A DNA stretch of 31,511 nucleotides from a virus. Below the pieces are notes generated by a model. That model saw nothing but the letters and a program-made list of their open reading frames with translations. It was not told the DNA's origin and ran no database searches. The position numbers and the translations under genes were made by a program. The stretch spans positions 1-31,511 of the IMG/VR virus record IMGVR_UViG_3300034082_000574; one strand, 5' to 3'. This document shows positions 10,501-18,404 of this stretch, piece after piece. Numbering within the stretch: the stretch's first letter is position 1; each line of letters starts with the position of its first letter.

Positions 10501-13500
10501 AATCAGTTCAATGGTAATATTGCCCTAAACAGAGATGATTCAAGCATCTACGATCGCGATATCCCTACAGCTGGTTATGTTAACCTTGAAGACGTCGACG
10601 CTACTATATTTGATCTATCTAACTATACTGATTTGAATGCTGACTTAGATAATATTGGCACAGGGTATAAAATTTGGGTAGCTAAAGATTTCACACAAGA
10701 CTGGAATGTCTATCGTGTTACTGAAACAGACAACACAGTAATTCAAATTAATAATATTCTTGATGGGTTGATTACATTTACTACAGCAACTCCGCATAAC
10801 TTAGAAGACAACGAAATCTTCCTAGTACGTAATTTTGGCAGTACCTATGATGGATTCTACCAAGTATATAACGTAATTGATCTTAACACGATAGCAGTAG
10901 TTTATTATGGTCTTCCATCTAACCTAGATACATTAACAACCTTAACTGGATCTGGACTGTTATTGCGTTTAGACAGTATGCGTTTTACATTTATGGAAGA
11001 TGCTCGTGTGTACGGCCTATCTAATCCTATCCGTAACTGGAAAGTAGGCGACAGAATTTGGATCGACGACGATGCGGCTACAAACTCAGTACAAGGTCAA
11101 CCATATGATACTCCGGATGGCACATGGAAAGTATATGAAAAAACCAATCCGTGGAACTACGCACAGACATTAGAGAAATCAACTCTTGACTACGGTAAAG
11201 ATGATGGCTTTGGTTCTAGTATTAGAATGAGCGCCGACGGATTAATTGTGGTAGCAGGTAGCCCATTTGCTAACACCACTCCAAGTTGGTCTGCTACTGG
11301 AGTTAAAACGGGTAGAGTTATTGCCTACGACAAAAATTACAGTGGTGAATTTGTACAAGGTTTTAACGTAACTGCCGATGCGGGCAACGCAAATGTTGTT
11401 GTTAGAGAATACGGCAACAACATTGATATGGCTGTAGAAAAACTAGGGGTTGGTGCTCCTGGCAGTTACGGCAATGTGGGATTTGTGTTTGTTTATAACA
11501 GACCGATAGGAACTACAGAATACCAACGTGGACAAGTTATTGTAGGTAATGTAAATTCCGCAGGTAGATTTGGTTCTAGCATATCTTTTGAAGAATTTGG
11601 TAACTGGTTGTATATTGGTAGTCCAGATGAAGATACAGTGTACGTGTATGGTTTAAACAAAAATGTTACAACTAGAAAACAATTATACTCTGCTAGCGGA
11701 TCAGCTAATACAGTTACACTAAACTTTACTCCTGATGTAGCCAACGTAGCTAGCTCATTGTTAGTGACTATTAGTAATCGTACTTACATACCCGACATTG
11801 ATTATACCCTAACTGGTTCTATATTAACATTTACAGAAACTGTGCCAGCTGGTACAGTTACAATTATACAACAGCCTTACTTCACACCAGTTGGTGAGCC
11901 GTTAGTGGGGCCAGCAGATAGTGAATTTGGCTATGATCTAGATTCGAGCTTAGATGGCGCACAGTTAGCCATTAGTGCCCCGGGCGCCAACGTAATGGTA
12001 AACGGCACATGGAAGATAGGTGCTGGTAGTGTTTATGTATACGATCGTGTTATTGAAGCATTTAACAGTGTCACCGATGCGGTAGTAGGATCAGGCAGTC
12101 GTAATTATGAAGCTACAGGAAATATTGGATTAGTATATAGAGTTACAATCGACGACATTGAAGTCAATGATTATCAAGTTATAGCTAATGCTGGATCGTA
12201 TACTAATACTATTAGTTTTATTAATCCGCCACCAGTTGGTAAGATGATTTTTGTTGAAACTAATAAATTTAACCTATTAGAATTATTGATTGGTATTGAC
12301 AGCTTAGAAGGCGGACGATCAGCAATTCAAGACGGCGCACGTTTTGGTACAAGTCTAACTATCTGTTCAAACAACTGTGCGATTTATGTAGGTGCTCCTA
12401 AATATACTGCTGATTCACTATACAATCAAGGTGCTGTTTGGAAGTTCCACCACAGAGGTCGCTTATACGGTACTAACACAGGATATACTTACAATCCAGT
12501 GTTCACACCAGGTGACACAATACGTTTAGATAACTTCGAAGTTGCGGTTACTGGTCGTATGTTGCCAACTGTGTTGGCCAACGGAACTAACGCAAACATA
12601 CTAGCAGTAAGTGGTAATATAGTTGCTAATGTTGGTGATTATATCACTCAAACACTCAGTGGAGCAAACGTTACTGTATTAGAAAGTAACTGGCCAACAG
12701 GTAGCAAAACTATCACAGTTAGTCAAGAATATAATACAAATATTCAATTGACATTGAACAGCACAATTACAGCATCACGTGGTGACTTCCTAGTACAAAA
12801 CATCGACGGGGTTATTGCTAATGTAATGGTATACGCTGATGTAAGTTCAAGTACTACTGTAAACGTAAGACCTATTATGGGTAGTATTATTGCTGACGGT
12901 ACTAAACTTGTTAAGAATGGCAGTTATATGGTACCAAACGTTCACGTAACTACAGTAACTACATTTACATCAAATACATTTACCTATGGCGCAGACGATC
13001 TATTAGTAAATGATGCGGCTTATATTAGCAATGACTATGTAACAAACACAGCATCATGGTCTAATGTAGCAGTACATCCAATGGCTAGTTTAGATTCGTT
13101 TGTTAAAGATATTAATGACGCTGGTATTCTTGGTGTAAGCGCAGTTAACGAAAACGGATTCTTTAGATTAGATTCTGACAGAACTGTGGCCAAAAACCTA
13201 CTACGTAACCTATCTGGCAGAAACAGCGATGGTAGTACAGGTGTAAGCGATATCTACGCATCAGCGGATATGGCTATTTTTGCGTTCATGCAGATTATTG
13301 TTAATCCATTTAGTCGCCAAGGCGAATACTTTGGTAGTAAAGTTATCCTGGCTCGCAACGCATACATGTTGGTTATTGCTAGTGAACGCGGAACTACACA
13401 GTATCAAACAACATTTGACAGTGGTGAGATGGTCTTAGATGATGACTCTACTGTATTCTTTGACGCAGTACTTGGTAGCGGTAGTGTTTACATTTATGAA

Positions 13501-16500
13501 CTATATGATGATCCACGCAATCAAGTTGAAGATCCTGGTCGTTATGCCTACTGTCAACAACTAACTCTTAATGGTTTAGAAGTTGGTGACAGATTTGGTG
13601 CTGACATTGACATTGTTAACGGCGAGATTATTGTCAGCGCACCGGGCAACGATGATGTTGATGTTGACGGAAATCCGCTAACTCAAGACAACGCAGGCAA
13701 ATTGTATCTATTCTCTAATCCAGCTCGCACACGTGGTTGGAACTTAATTAGATATCAAGAAGACAAAGTTGACCCCGACACTGTTAGTCGTATGTACTTG
13801 TATGACAATCAATCGAATACTATTCTAACTAACTTAGAATTTATTGATCCTGCTAAAGGTAAGATCTTAGGTCAAGCTGAACAAGACCTAACATACAAAA
13901 CAGAATACGATCCGGCTATTTACAATAGAGGCAACGTTACAACGACTATCTTGAACAGCCAAACTTACTGGGGTGAGAATCAAGTAAATCAAGTTTGGTG
14001 GAACTTAAGCCAAGTACGTTTTGTTGACTATGAGCAAGGTTCATTGGCCTATAGAGCTGTTAACTGGGGTAGATTGTTCCCGGGTAGTAGTATAGAAGTA
14101 TGCGAGTGGGTAGAATCAACAGTACTACCAAGCCAATATGTAGGCGCAGGCTTTGATGGCGTACCTAAATATAGCAATGATGAAGCATACGTAGAAATTA
14201 CCTATGTTGATCCAACTACTAATATTATTACCAGCAAGTATTATTTCTGGGTTACAAATAAAACTAGTCTAACAAATAATACCACAGGCAGAACACTGCC
14301 AGTACAGGTTATTTCTGACTTGATTAGTAATCCCAAGAGTCAAGGTATTGCCTATACTGCTGTTATTAAATCTAATGCGTTTATTGTTTATAATGTTAGC
14401 GAATACTTATCAGCTACAGATACAATCTTACATTTAGATTATGACCTAATCAGAAACACAAATCTAATCCATAGTGAATACGAGCTACTCCAAGAAGGAA
14501 ATAGATTCAGCGTTATTCCGGACAAGATCAGTAACAAAATGATTGATAGTTTGAGCGGAGTAGACTCACAAGGTGCTGTGGTTCCGGACAGTAAACTTAG
14601 CGTGGCAGATCGTTACGGTATTAGTTCACGACCAAGACAAAGTATGTTTGTTGACAGATTGCGTGCTCTAAGTGACCTAGTAGAATATGTTAACGCAGTT
14701 CTAGCCCAGAAACCAATCGCCAGACAATACAACTTATCACAACTTGATTCGGCTGAACCTATACCGTTAAGTTATACACAAAATCCTGAATCGGGTGCGT
14801 GGGATTCAACTGTTGACACTGATATAGAATTAGCATACTTAGATACATTAAGTTTGACAACAGGTTATAGAATATTAGTTAAACAAGATACCACACAAGA
14901 CAATCTATGGACTATTTACGCCCTTGGTGCTAATAAACAGTGGAGTATTGTACAAGTACAAAGTTATAGCACTAATCAGTATTGGGAATATATAGACTGG
15001 TATGCTGATGGATTTGGTCCTAACGAGCAGATCGAATATGTTGTTGACACACTAGTAGATGCCTTAAGATTACCGGCTAGTATCGGCGATGAAATTCTTG
15101 TTAAAGTTAACAATACCGCATTGGGTGGCTGGAACTTGCTAACTGTGTTACCAGACGGCACATTTAGTGTCGTTGGTATTCAAAACGGTACAATACAAAT
15201 TAAAACAGCTATTAGTGATTTTGCTAATAATGGACTAGGCTTTGGCAACCAAGGTTTTGCCAGCGCACGTTACGACCAAAATCCTAACATAGAAATCCGT
15301 TACATTATACAAGCTCTTAGAGACGACATCTTCATTGGCGAACTAGACGGCGAATATAATAAATTATTCTTTGTAATGATGAACTACTTGTTCAATGAAC
15401 AAAAATATGTAGATTGGATCTTCAAAACAAGTTTTATCTCAGTTACGCACAACCTGCGAGAATTAACGCAACCAGCTAACTACATCAAAGATAACCAAAC
15501 TTACTACGAAGAATACATCAATGAAGTTAAACCTTACATTACTAAAATACGCGAGTATCTAACTTCTTATACAGGTACAGATGAGTTTAAAGGTAGTGTA
15601 ACTGACTTTGACCTAGCACCGTACTATGATGCTGAACGTGATATATTCCGTAGCCCGAGTGGAGAAAGTGGATATGCTGCGTCTGATAGCCAACTATGGG
15701 CTACAGGCTACTTAACATCAACAGGTCAACTAATTAATCAAGATTACCCACAATGGTATAGTCATAGAACCTACAGCATTGGTAGTATTGTAATCACAGA
15801 CCCGGGCGCAGGATACACTGCTGATCCAGAAGTAATTATCACTGGTGGCGGTGTTGGCGTGGTATCTGCTAAAGCAATTGCCGAAATTGATTTTGATACT
15901 GGACGTTTATTGCGCATTACGGTTACTTCTCCAGGTAGCGGATACACACAAAATCCAACAATTGAAATTAACGGCAGTGCTGTTACTGACGCTAGAGCAT
16001 ACGCATTATTGACCAACGAACAAGTTCGCTCATTCGATACAACGTTAAAATTTGATCGTATAAGTTACACAAGTTCTGTGGTTGACTGGTCTGCTAATAC
16101 ATTATTTACAGCCAACACTATTGTTAGTTACAACGGTACTGGCTATAAAGTACTAGCAACAATTACAACTACTGATAAGTTTAATCCAGGTGACTACGAA
16201 TTATACTTTGCTAATGCGTTTACTAATGCCAACGATCGTATTATGGCATACTATGCTCCGCAAGATACTATGCCAGCTAAAGATTTGAATCAATTAGTCT
16301 ACGGTATTGAGTATCCTGGTGTACAGGTACAGGGATTAGGATTTAATCAACAACCTGGCTTCCCGGGAACAACACAGGCTAACATTACATTTAGCAGTGC
16401 TGTTACCACTGCGGTTGGTAATGTAATTACACAATCCGAAGCAGACATAACATTAAAATTAAACTATCCTATCACAGCAAATGTAGGCGAGTACATTACT

Positions 16501-18402
16501 CAAACTATCGTAACTCCATACTGGGGTAACGTGTTTAGTTCAAGTAATGCCGCACCGTACTTCTGGGCCAACACTGGTACCACTGCCAATGGTAGAGTGT
16601 ATAGTTCTGTAACCAGCAGTGAACAGGTTAGTTTGGTATATGTTAGCTTAAACACATTTACTGAAGGCGCGGCTAATATTACCATAGCTGGTAGTTCAGC
16701 AGTTCGCAGTATCTGGGGCAACGTTGTGGTAGACCCAACTACAGGATTCTCAAGCAACGTAACTCCATGGAAATGGTCTAATGTAGGCGTGCGTCCAGAA
16801 GCAACTATTGTCAGCGGCACTAGCTATGTTGGTACTCCAATTACAGATGCTAGTTTAACTGTAACTAAAGTATGGGCGGCAAATAAAGTAACAGGTATTA
16901 TCAACAACACAACTGATTGGGTAATAGGAAATAGCAGTATCACATTTGGTAATATTAAAGTTGATACTCTTGCTGTTGGTAATGTTCATGTAACCGCAGT
17001 TGAATATATCAGCAACAATGATATTAATCCGTTTGACACCGGCAGTTTTGACAATGTTGAATATGATGAAGATGGTATTCCACTATCCAGTGAGGACCTA
17101 TTAGATACAGTTATACGCAGTACGTTCTTAGATTCAACACTAGGTACACGTCCAGAAGACATTAACATCAGTGGCGGCGCTTATATTGATAGCTATGGTA
17201 GTCATGCTCCTGAGGAACTAGTACCGGGTATTATATATGACACGTTAGATATGAAAGTCTACACTAAGATAGAAATCAGCGCAAACGTTGATGCTATTTT
17301 AGGGCATCGCATATTTAAAAACATGGTTAACAATACTGAGTTTTTACGTATATCCGGTGACTACACTACAACATTAACGCAACCATTGGCACTTAGTGAC
17401 ACAGAAATACATGTGGCTAATGTTGCGGCACTGGCAACACCTACACCAAGTCAAGAAATTCCAGGTGTGATATTCATTGGTAGTGAACGTATTACATATT
17501 GGACAGCTAACGTGACAGCAGGAACGCTAGGCCAAATACGTCGTGGAACACAAGGAACAGCCGCACAAACTGTACACAGTTACGGGGCTGCTGTAATTGA
17601 TGCGTCAATTGAGCAATTAGTTCCAAATGTGACTCTAGCAAATGTATCTTACACAACTGCTAATACATATACTATTACAGATTACATAGCATATTGGATA
17701 AGATTAAACACTAATGTTAGTGCTAATATTGGTGACACTATAGCACAAACAACATCAGGAGTTGATGCTAAAGTAACGGGTGTAGATGCTGATTCTAATT
17801 TATTGTTAGTGAACTTTACTAACAGTTATAGATTCAATCACACCAATGTTAGTGTACAGTTAAGTGGTAACATCACAGCCAATGTTGGCGATTTTATTAG
17901 TCAACCAAGTACAGGTGCTAATCTAACAGTAGTTGACAATTATACCAATGGTGCTAATATTTTAGCCACATACAATACAATTAACTTATTATCAACTGAT
18001 GTTGCGTATGTACAGATAAATGATGCGTGGCCTAGTGCTAACGTGTTTGTACGTGATGTGGGTGTAATACCATTGACAGGATCTAATATAGCAATCAACG
18101 GTGTACATAATGCTAATATATACCCAATGGTTACAACAATTGCCGGAAACGTAACTGCTAACGGTACTGCTACATTTGGTGCTGGTACAATATATCAACA
18201 AACACGCAGTTGGTACAATGTTGGAATATCATCAGCGACAGATGGCGGTGGATACGAACAGGCTACTACAGAACAAGTAGCATTCTTAAAAGCAAGTCCT
18301 GCTACGTACTCAACTAGAATCCCATCAATACCAGATGCTATAACCACTGAAGATGCGATAAATATAACAACAGAAGATGGCAATGATTTATACGAGGAAT
18401 AG
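4528..18402 (+). CDS. Giant multidomain virion structural protein (4624 aa), baseplate/tail associated
   Basis: One uninterrupted frame of 13.9 kb. The N-terminus (MAARKSINLLPQIFQT, then GRKFAPTYKSTDSYLLEN and FGQYYWLPDGPDT) and later blocks such as RPWEMLGFSIKPNWWENYYG (near residue 1293) and YEHVLIFDNSTVFNDVIYRP are ones I recognise from very large structural proteins of marine T4-like phages. Further features in order: a cupredoxin-like TYTF...GHKFW stretch (residues 185-198); seven FG-GAP blades (about 2221-3070); two copies of a PGxGYT motif (3752-3817); a PGVIFIGSERITYW and RRGTQGT block (about 4312-4345); and a TTEDGNDLYEE tail. Small GDxIxQ motifs recur in the C-terminal half. It follows gp6 where T4 has gp7/gp8, so a baseplate-periphery or fibre-attachment role is likely by position, not shown. 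An AAGAGA sequence precedes the ATG. Confidence 0.85.
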   Translation: MAARKSINLLPQIFQTDINDKFLSATIDQLISEPSLKNINGYIGRKFAPTYKSTDSYLLENNANRENYQLEPSVLIKNESGDVTFFASYIDFLNKVKYYGGSITDHSRLFKNEYYTYDPGISFDKFVNFGQYYWLPDGPDTVHVNTTGVPLVKSFDVTRNVTTNTYDFDIGNLKNNTITLARGGTYTFNINQPGHKFWIQSELGLDGKVNATPTVSTRDVLGVYNNGLETGAVIFDVPQKDAQDRYTLMSSVYNVDYAAPIPYSKLHNRILSDFLEEYPQYAGITGQLNGKTLVFVDVDKWSESTEEAWVARGVFDRDGLAIDGYDAGVAVPENQRFGVWKVLYTDGGAGDPLIRLVYEQDIAIEEKVYIKYGIGNANKEFYKELDGQLRRVPHITAVQDTLYIQDGTDPGIYSFIKIVDSTNFVIDVENDILGKKTYTSPNGVKFTSGLKIHFENDVTPASYQNNTYYVENVGDAIRLVDVTLLVTPELYNDELAVNYPDQVFPEYITIKRDALDLNAWARNNRWFHREVIVATSEYNGTLLSFNQTLRAQRPIVQFESDYRLFNNGRIGKRAIDILDTNTTDPFNTLEGKTLSGAFGITLTDGLRVLFGSAVDPLVRDKIYVVNLVQYDANPVTGIPEGDFYIKLTIADDGDSEIYDTVAVTNGNYKGSQWWYDGTSWLESQQKTTLQQDPLFDVFNNSGISFSDTTTYPRSAFTGCKIFGYQRNTAGVNDLVLGFPLTYKNFQTQGDIQFLNYFSNDTFTYVVNNETLSVDVGSGLLQKTVDRNTVKSANTWRTVVEASRQYQIINTVYDGNNQIGKNIGTVNDDQKFYIDILPETEATIPYVKVFVNNKLVPNSQWNLVLANSADVYTKKNGIHILNTYPLTVNDKVDLLIHSRQISKLGHYQVPSNLDLNAQGVNLTSLTLGQMRNHLVELSQNSFAIDGNILGTSDLRDIELKAQGGTILQHSAPLPYASLFLLDEQASYIDSLKYAQKEYTKFKNKFIELSSSLPGIDPMNPVASVDLILTQINANKNSTFSWFYSDMVPYGTLKTTINYTVFDPLVTEYQITNVFNDTTLSGLAVLVYLNDVQLVKDRDYTFSKVSPSIVFNTDAITLTIDDKITFVEYSNTDGAYIPETPTKLGLYPKFIPELYEDDTYRITINAIRGHDGSITPAFNDYRDNILLELEKRIFNNIKLVDTGIYKNIYHILPSKFRNNDYSNVEINNVLTKSFLSWVGNNKLDYTSNSLFESNDAFTWNYNLFVDRLDNEYLPGSWRACYMYFYDTIAPHQRPWEMLGFSIKPNWWENYYGPAPYTGGNGLLWEDLEAGLIVDGDRAGIDKQFARPGLTSIIPVDENGFLLSPAAIIAKATNSTKAATSWAIGQIGPVEWTWRASSDYPFAVNQALALTRPAMYFGRFIDTYNIKFNSDLDQYLTANNQHVNQKEIYYNGDTSSGSVKRSAGYLNWIADYLTNLGISPEVKLKGMIQNYQVNLAYKMAGFTDKKFLNVLAEQSSPTSTNESVLLPDENYNIYLYKSTPIDKVVYSGVIVEKTSNGYTVRGYDLNNPYFTIIPSVVNTNAFKITVLNADGTIFRDYQNIKLTVPYGYEFKSRQQVVDFLISYERYLMALGFQFNEYDGQLKETRNFKLSAKEFLFWAQQGWNVGSLMILSPIVNYLKVNTNGSIVDAISNSQYSSRILDQNFNLVKNTSYNVTRSANNFSVSLTDANSVLAFAELNLVQYEHVLIFDNSTVFNDVIYRPELGNRQYRLKLVGQKTANWDGSLYAPGFVYNSGDVQTWQQGKDYLKGDLVEYKNLYYVALKLVPAAVDFDFSVWKQLSSSEIKTGLLPNWSTIAVKPQSYYDSYSDFDDENVIKYSHGLIGYKPRQYLADLGLSDTTQMEFYKGYIRQKGSANAVNELTRAEFNNLKSAINYYEEWAVRVGEYGALDSNPYIEIVLDEKSFSANPTTAEFVDDQNSNDADGVTVFNRFQLYRSTNQFNGNIALNRDDSSIYDRDIPTAGYVNLEDVDATIFDLSNYTDLNADLDNIGTGYKIWVAKDFTQDWNVYRVTETDNTVIQINNILDGLITFTTATPHNLEDNEIFLVRNFGSTYDGFYQVYNVIDLNTIAVVYYGLPSNLDTLTTLTGSGLLLRLDSMRFTFMEDARVYGLSNPIRNWKVGDRIWIDDDAATNSVQGQPYDTPDGTWKVYEKTNPWNYAQTLEKSTLDYGKDDGFGSSIRMSADGLIVVAGSPFANTTPSWSATGVKTGRVIAYDKNYSGEFVQGFNVTADAGNANVVVREYGNNIDMAVEKLGVGAPGSYGNVGFVFVYNRPIGTTEYQRGQVIVGNVNSAGRFGSSISFEEFGNWLYIGSPDEDTVYVYGLNKNVTTRKQLYSASGSANTVTLNFTPDVANVASSLLVTISNRTYIPDIDYTLTGSILTFTETVPAGTVTIIQQPYFTPVGEPLVGPADSEFGYDLDSSLDGAQLAISAPGANVMVNGTWKIGAGSVYVYDRVIEAFNSVTDAVVGSGSRNYEATGNIGLVYRVTIDDIEVNDYQVIANAGSYTNTISFINPPPVGKMIFVETNKFNLLELLIGIDSLEGGRSAIQDGARFGTSLTICSNNCAIYVGAPKYTADSLYNQGAVWKFHHRGRLYGTNTGYTYNPVFTPGDTIRLDNFEVAVTGRMLPTVLANGTNANILAVSGNIVANVGDYITQTLSGANVTVLESNWPTGSKTITVSQEYNTNIQLTLNSTITASRGDFLVQNIDGVIANVMVYADVSSSTTVNVRPIMGSIIADGTKLVKNGSYMVPNVHVTTVTTFTSNTFTYGADDLLVNDAAYISNDYVTNTASWSNVAVHPMASLDSFVKDINDAGILGVSAVNENGFFRLDSDRTVAKNLLRNLSGRNSDGSTGVSDIYASADMAIFAFMQIIVNPFSRQGEYFGSKVILARNAYMLVIASERGTTQYQTTFDSGEMVLDDDSTVFFDAVLGSGSVYIYELYDDPRNQVEDPGRYAYCQQLTLNGLEVGDRFGADIDIVNGEIIVSAPGNDDVDVDGNPLTQDNAGKLYLFSNPARTRGWNLIRYQEDKVDPDTVSRMYLYDNQSNTILTNLEFIDPAKGKILGQAEQDLTYKTEYDPAIYNRGNVTTTILNSQTYWGENQVNQVWWNLSQVRFVDYEQGSLAYRAVNWGRLFPGSSIEVCEWVESTVLPSQYVGAGFDGVPKYSNDEAYVEITYVDPTTNIITSKYYFWVTNKTSLTNNTTGRTLPVQVISDLISNPKSQGIAYTAVIKSNAFIVYNVSEYLSATDTILHLDYDLIRNTNLIHSEYELLQEGNRFSVIPDKISNKMIDSLSGVDSQGAVVPDSKLSVADRYGISSRPRQSMFVDRLRALSDLVEYVNAVLAQKPIARQYNLSQLDSAEPIPLSYTQNPESGAWDSTVDTDIELAYLDTLSLTTGYRILVKQDTTQDNLWTIYALGANKQWSIVQVQSYSTNQYWEYIDWYADGFGPNEQIEYVVDTLVDALRLPASIGDEILVKVNNTALGGWNLLTVLPDGTFSVVGIQNGTIQIKTAISDFANNGLGFGNQGFASARYDQNPNIEIRYIIQALRDDIFIGELDGEYNKLFFVMMNYLFNEQKYVDWIFKTSFISVTHNLRELTQPANYIKDNQTYYEEYINEVKPYITKIREYLTSYTGTDEFKGSVTDFDLAPYYDAERDIFRSPSGESGYAASDSQLWATGYLTSTGQLINQDYPQWYSHRTYSIGSIVITDPGAGYTADPEVIITGGGVGVVSAKAIAEIDFDTGRLLRITVTSPGSGYTQNPTIEINGSAVTDARAYALLTNEQVRSFDTTLKFDRISYTSSVVDWSANTLFTANTIVSYNGTGYKVLATITTTDKFNPGDYELYFANAFTNANDRIMAYYAPQDTMPAKDLNQLVYGIEYPGVQVQGLGFNQQPGFPGTTQANITFSSAVTTAVGNVITQSEADITLKLNYPITANVGEYITQTIVTPYWGNVFSSSNAAPYFWANTGTTANGRVYSSVTSSEQVSLVYVSLNTFTEGAANITIAGSSAVRSIWGNVVVDPTTGFSSNVTPWKWSNVGVRPEATIVSGTSYVGTPITDASLTVTKVWAANKVTGIINNTTDWVIGNSSITFGNIKVDTLAVGNVHVTAVEYISNNDINPFDTGSFDNVEYDEDGIPLSSEDLLDTVIRSTFLDSTLGTRPEDINISGGAYIDSYGSHAPEELVPGIIYDTLDMKVYTKIEISANVDAILGHRIFKNMVNNTEFLRISGDYTTTLTQPLALSDTEIHVANVAALATPTPSQEIPGVIFIGSERITYWTANVTAGTLGQIRRGTQGTAAQTVHSYGAAVIDASIEQLVPNVTLANVSYTTANTYTITDYIAYWIRLNTNVSANIGDTIAQTTSGVDAKVTGVDADSNLLLVNFTNSYRFNHTNVSVQLSGNITANVGDFISQPSTGANLTVVDNYTNGANILATYNTINLLSTDVAYVQINDAWPSANVFVRDVGVIPLTGSNIAINGVHNANIYPMVTTIAGNVTANGTATFGAGTIYQQTRSWYNVGISSATDGGGYEQATTEQVAFLKASPATYSTRIPSIPDAITTEDAINITTEDGNDLYEE
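11191..13735 (+). other. FG-GAP (integrin-alpha-like) beta-propeller domain inside the giant protein
   Basis: Seven copies of the FG-GAP pattern (FG-x-S/D..., then V/I-G/S-A/S-P, then G-x-V-Y-V-Y) can be read. Their FG or YG positions are residues 2228, 2295, 2348, 2467, 2606, 2935 and 3023. Clear examples are FGSSIRMSADGLIVVAGSP, FGYDLDSSLDGAQLAISAPG and FGADIDIVNGEIIVSAPG, each followed by a GRVIAYD, GSVYVYD or GKLYLF strand. Seven blades is the number expected for a closed integrin-type propeller. About 240 extra residues with GDxIxQ motifs interrupt blades five and six. Such propellers usually bind protein or glycan ligands; the ligand here is unknown. Confidence 0.75.
15781..15978 (+). 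repeat. Tandem PGxGYT beta motif in the giant protein
   Basis: Residues 3752-3817 hold two successive copies of a ~33-residue motif. The first reads IVITDPGAGYTADPEVIITG and the second ITVTSPGSGYTQNPTIEING, joined by an Ala/Val-rich strand. This motif is common in phage tail and fibre proteins, where it is expected to form a small beta-rich module. No function beyond structure is visible. Confidence 0.7.
18357..18364 (+). promoter_or_regulatory. Candidate late promoter before the gp53-like fibre gene
   Basis: GATAAATA occurs within the last codons of the giant gene, 40 nt before the next ATG, followed by TAACAACAG. It is inside coding sequence and farther from its gene than the other sites. 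Support comes only from octamer identity and from the fibre gene otherwise lacking a promoter of its own. Confidence 0.4.
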
Positions 18403-18404
18403 TA

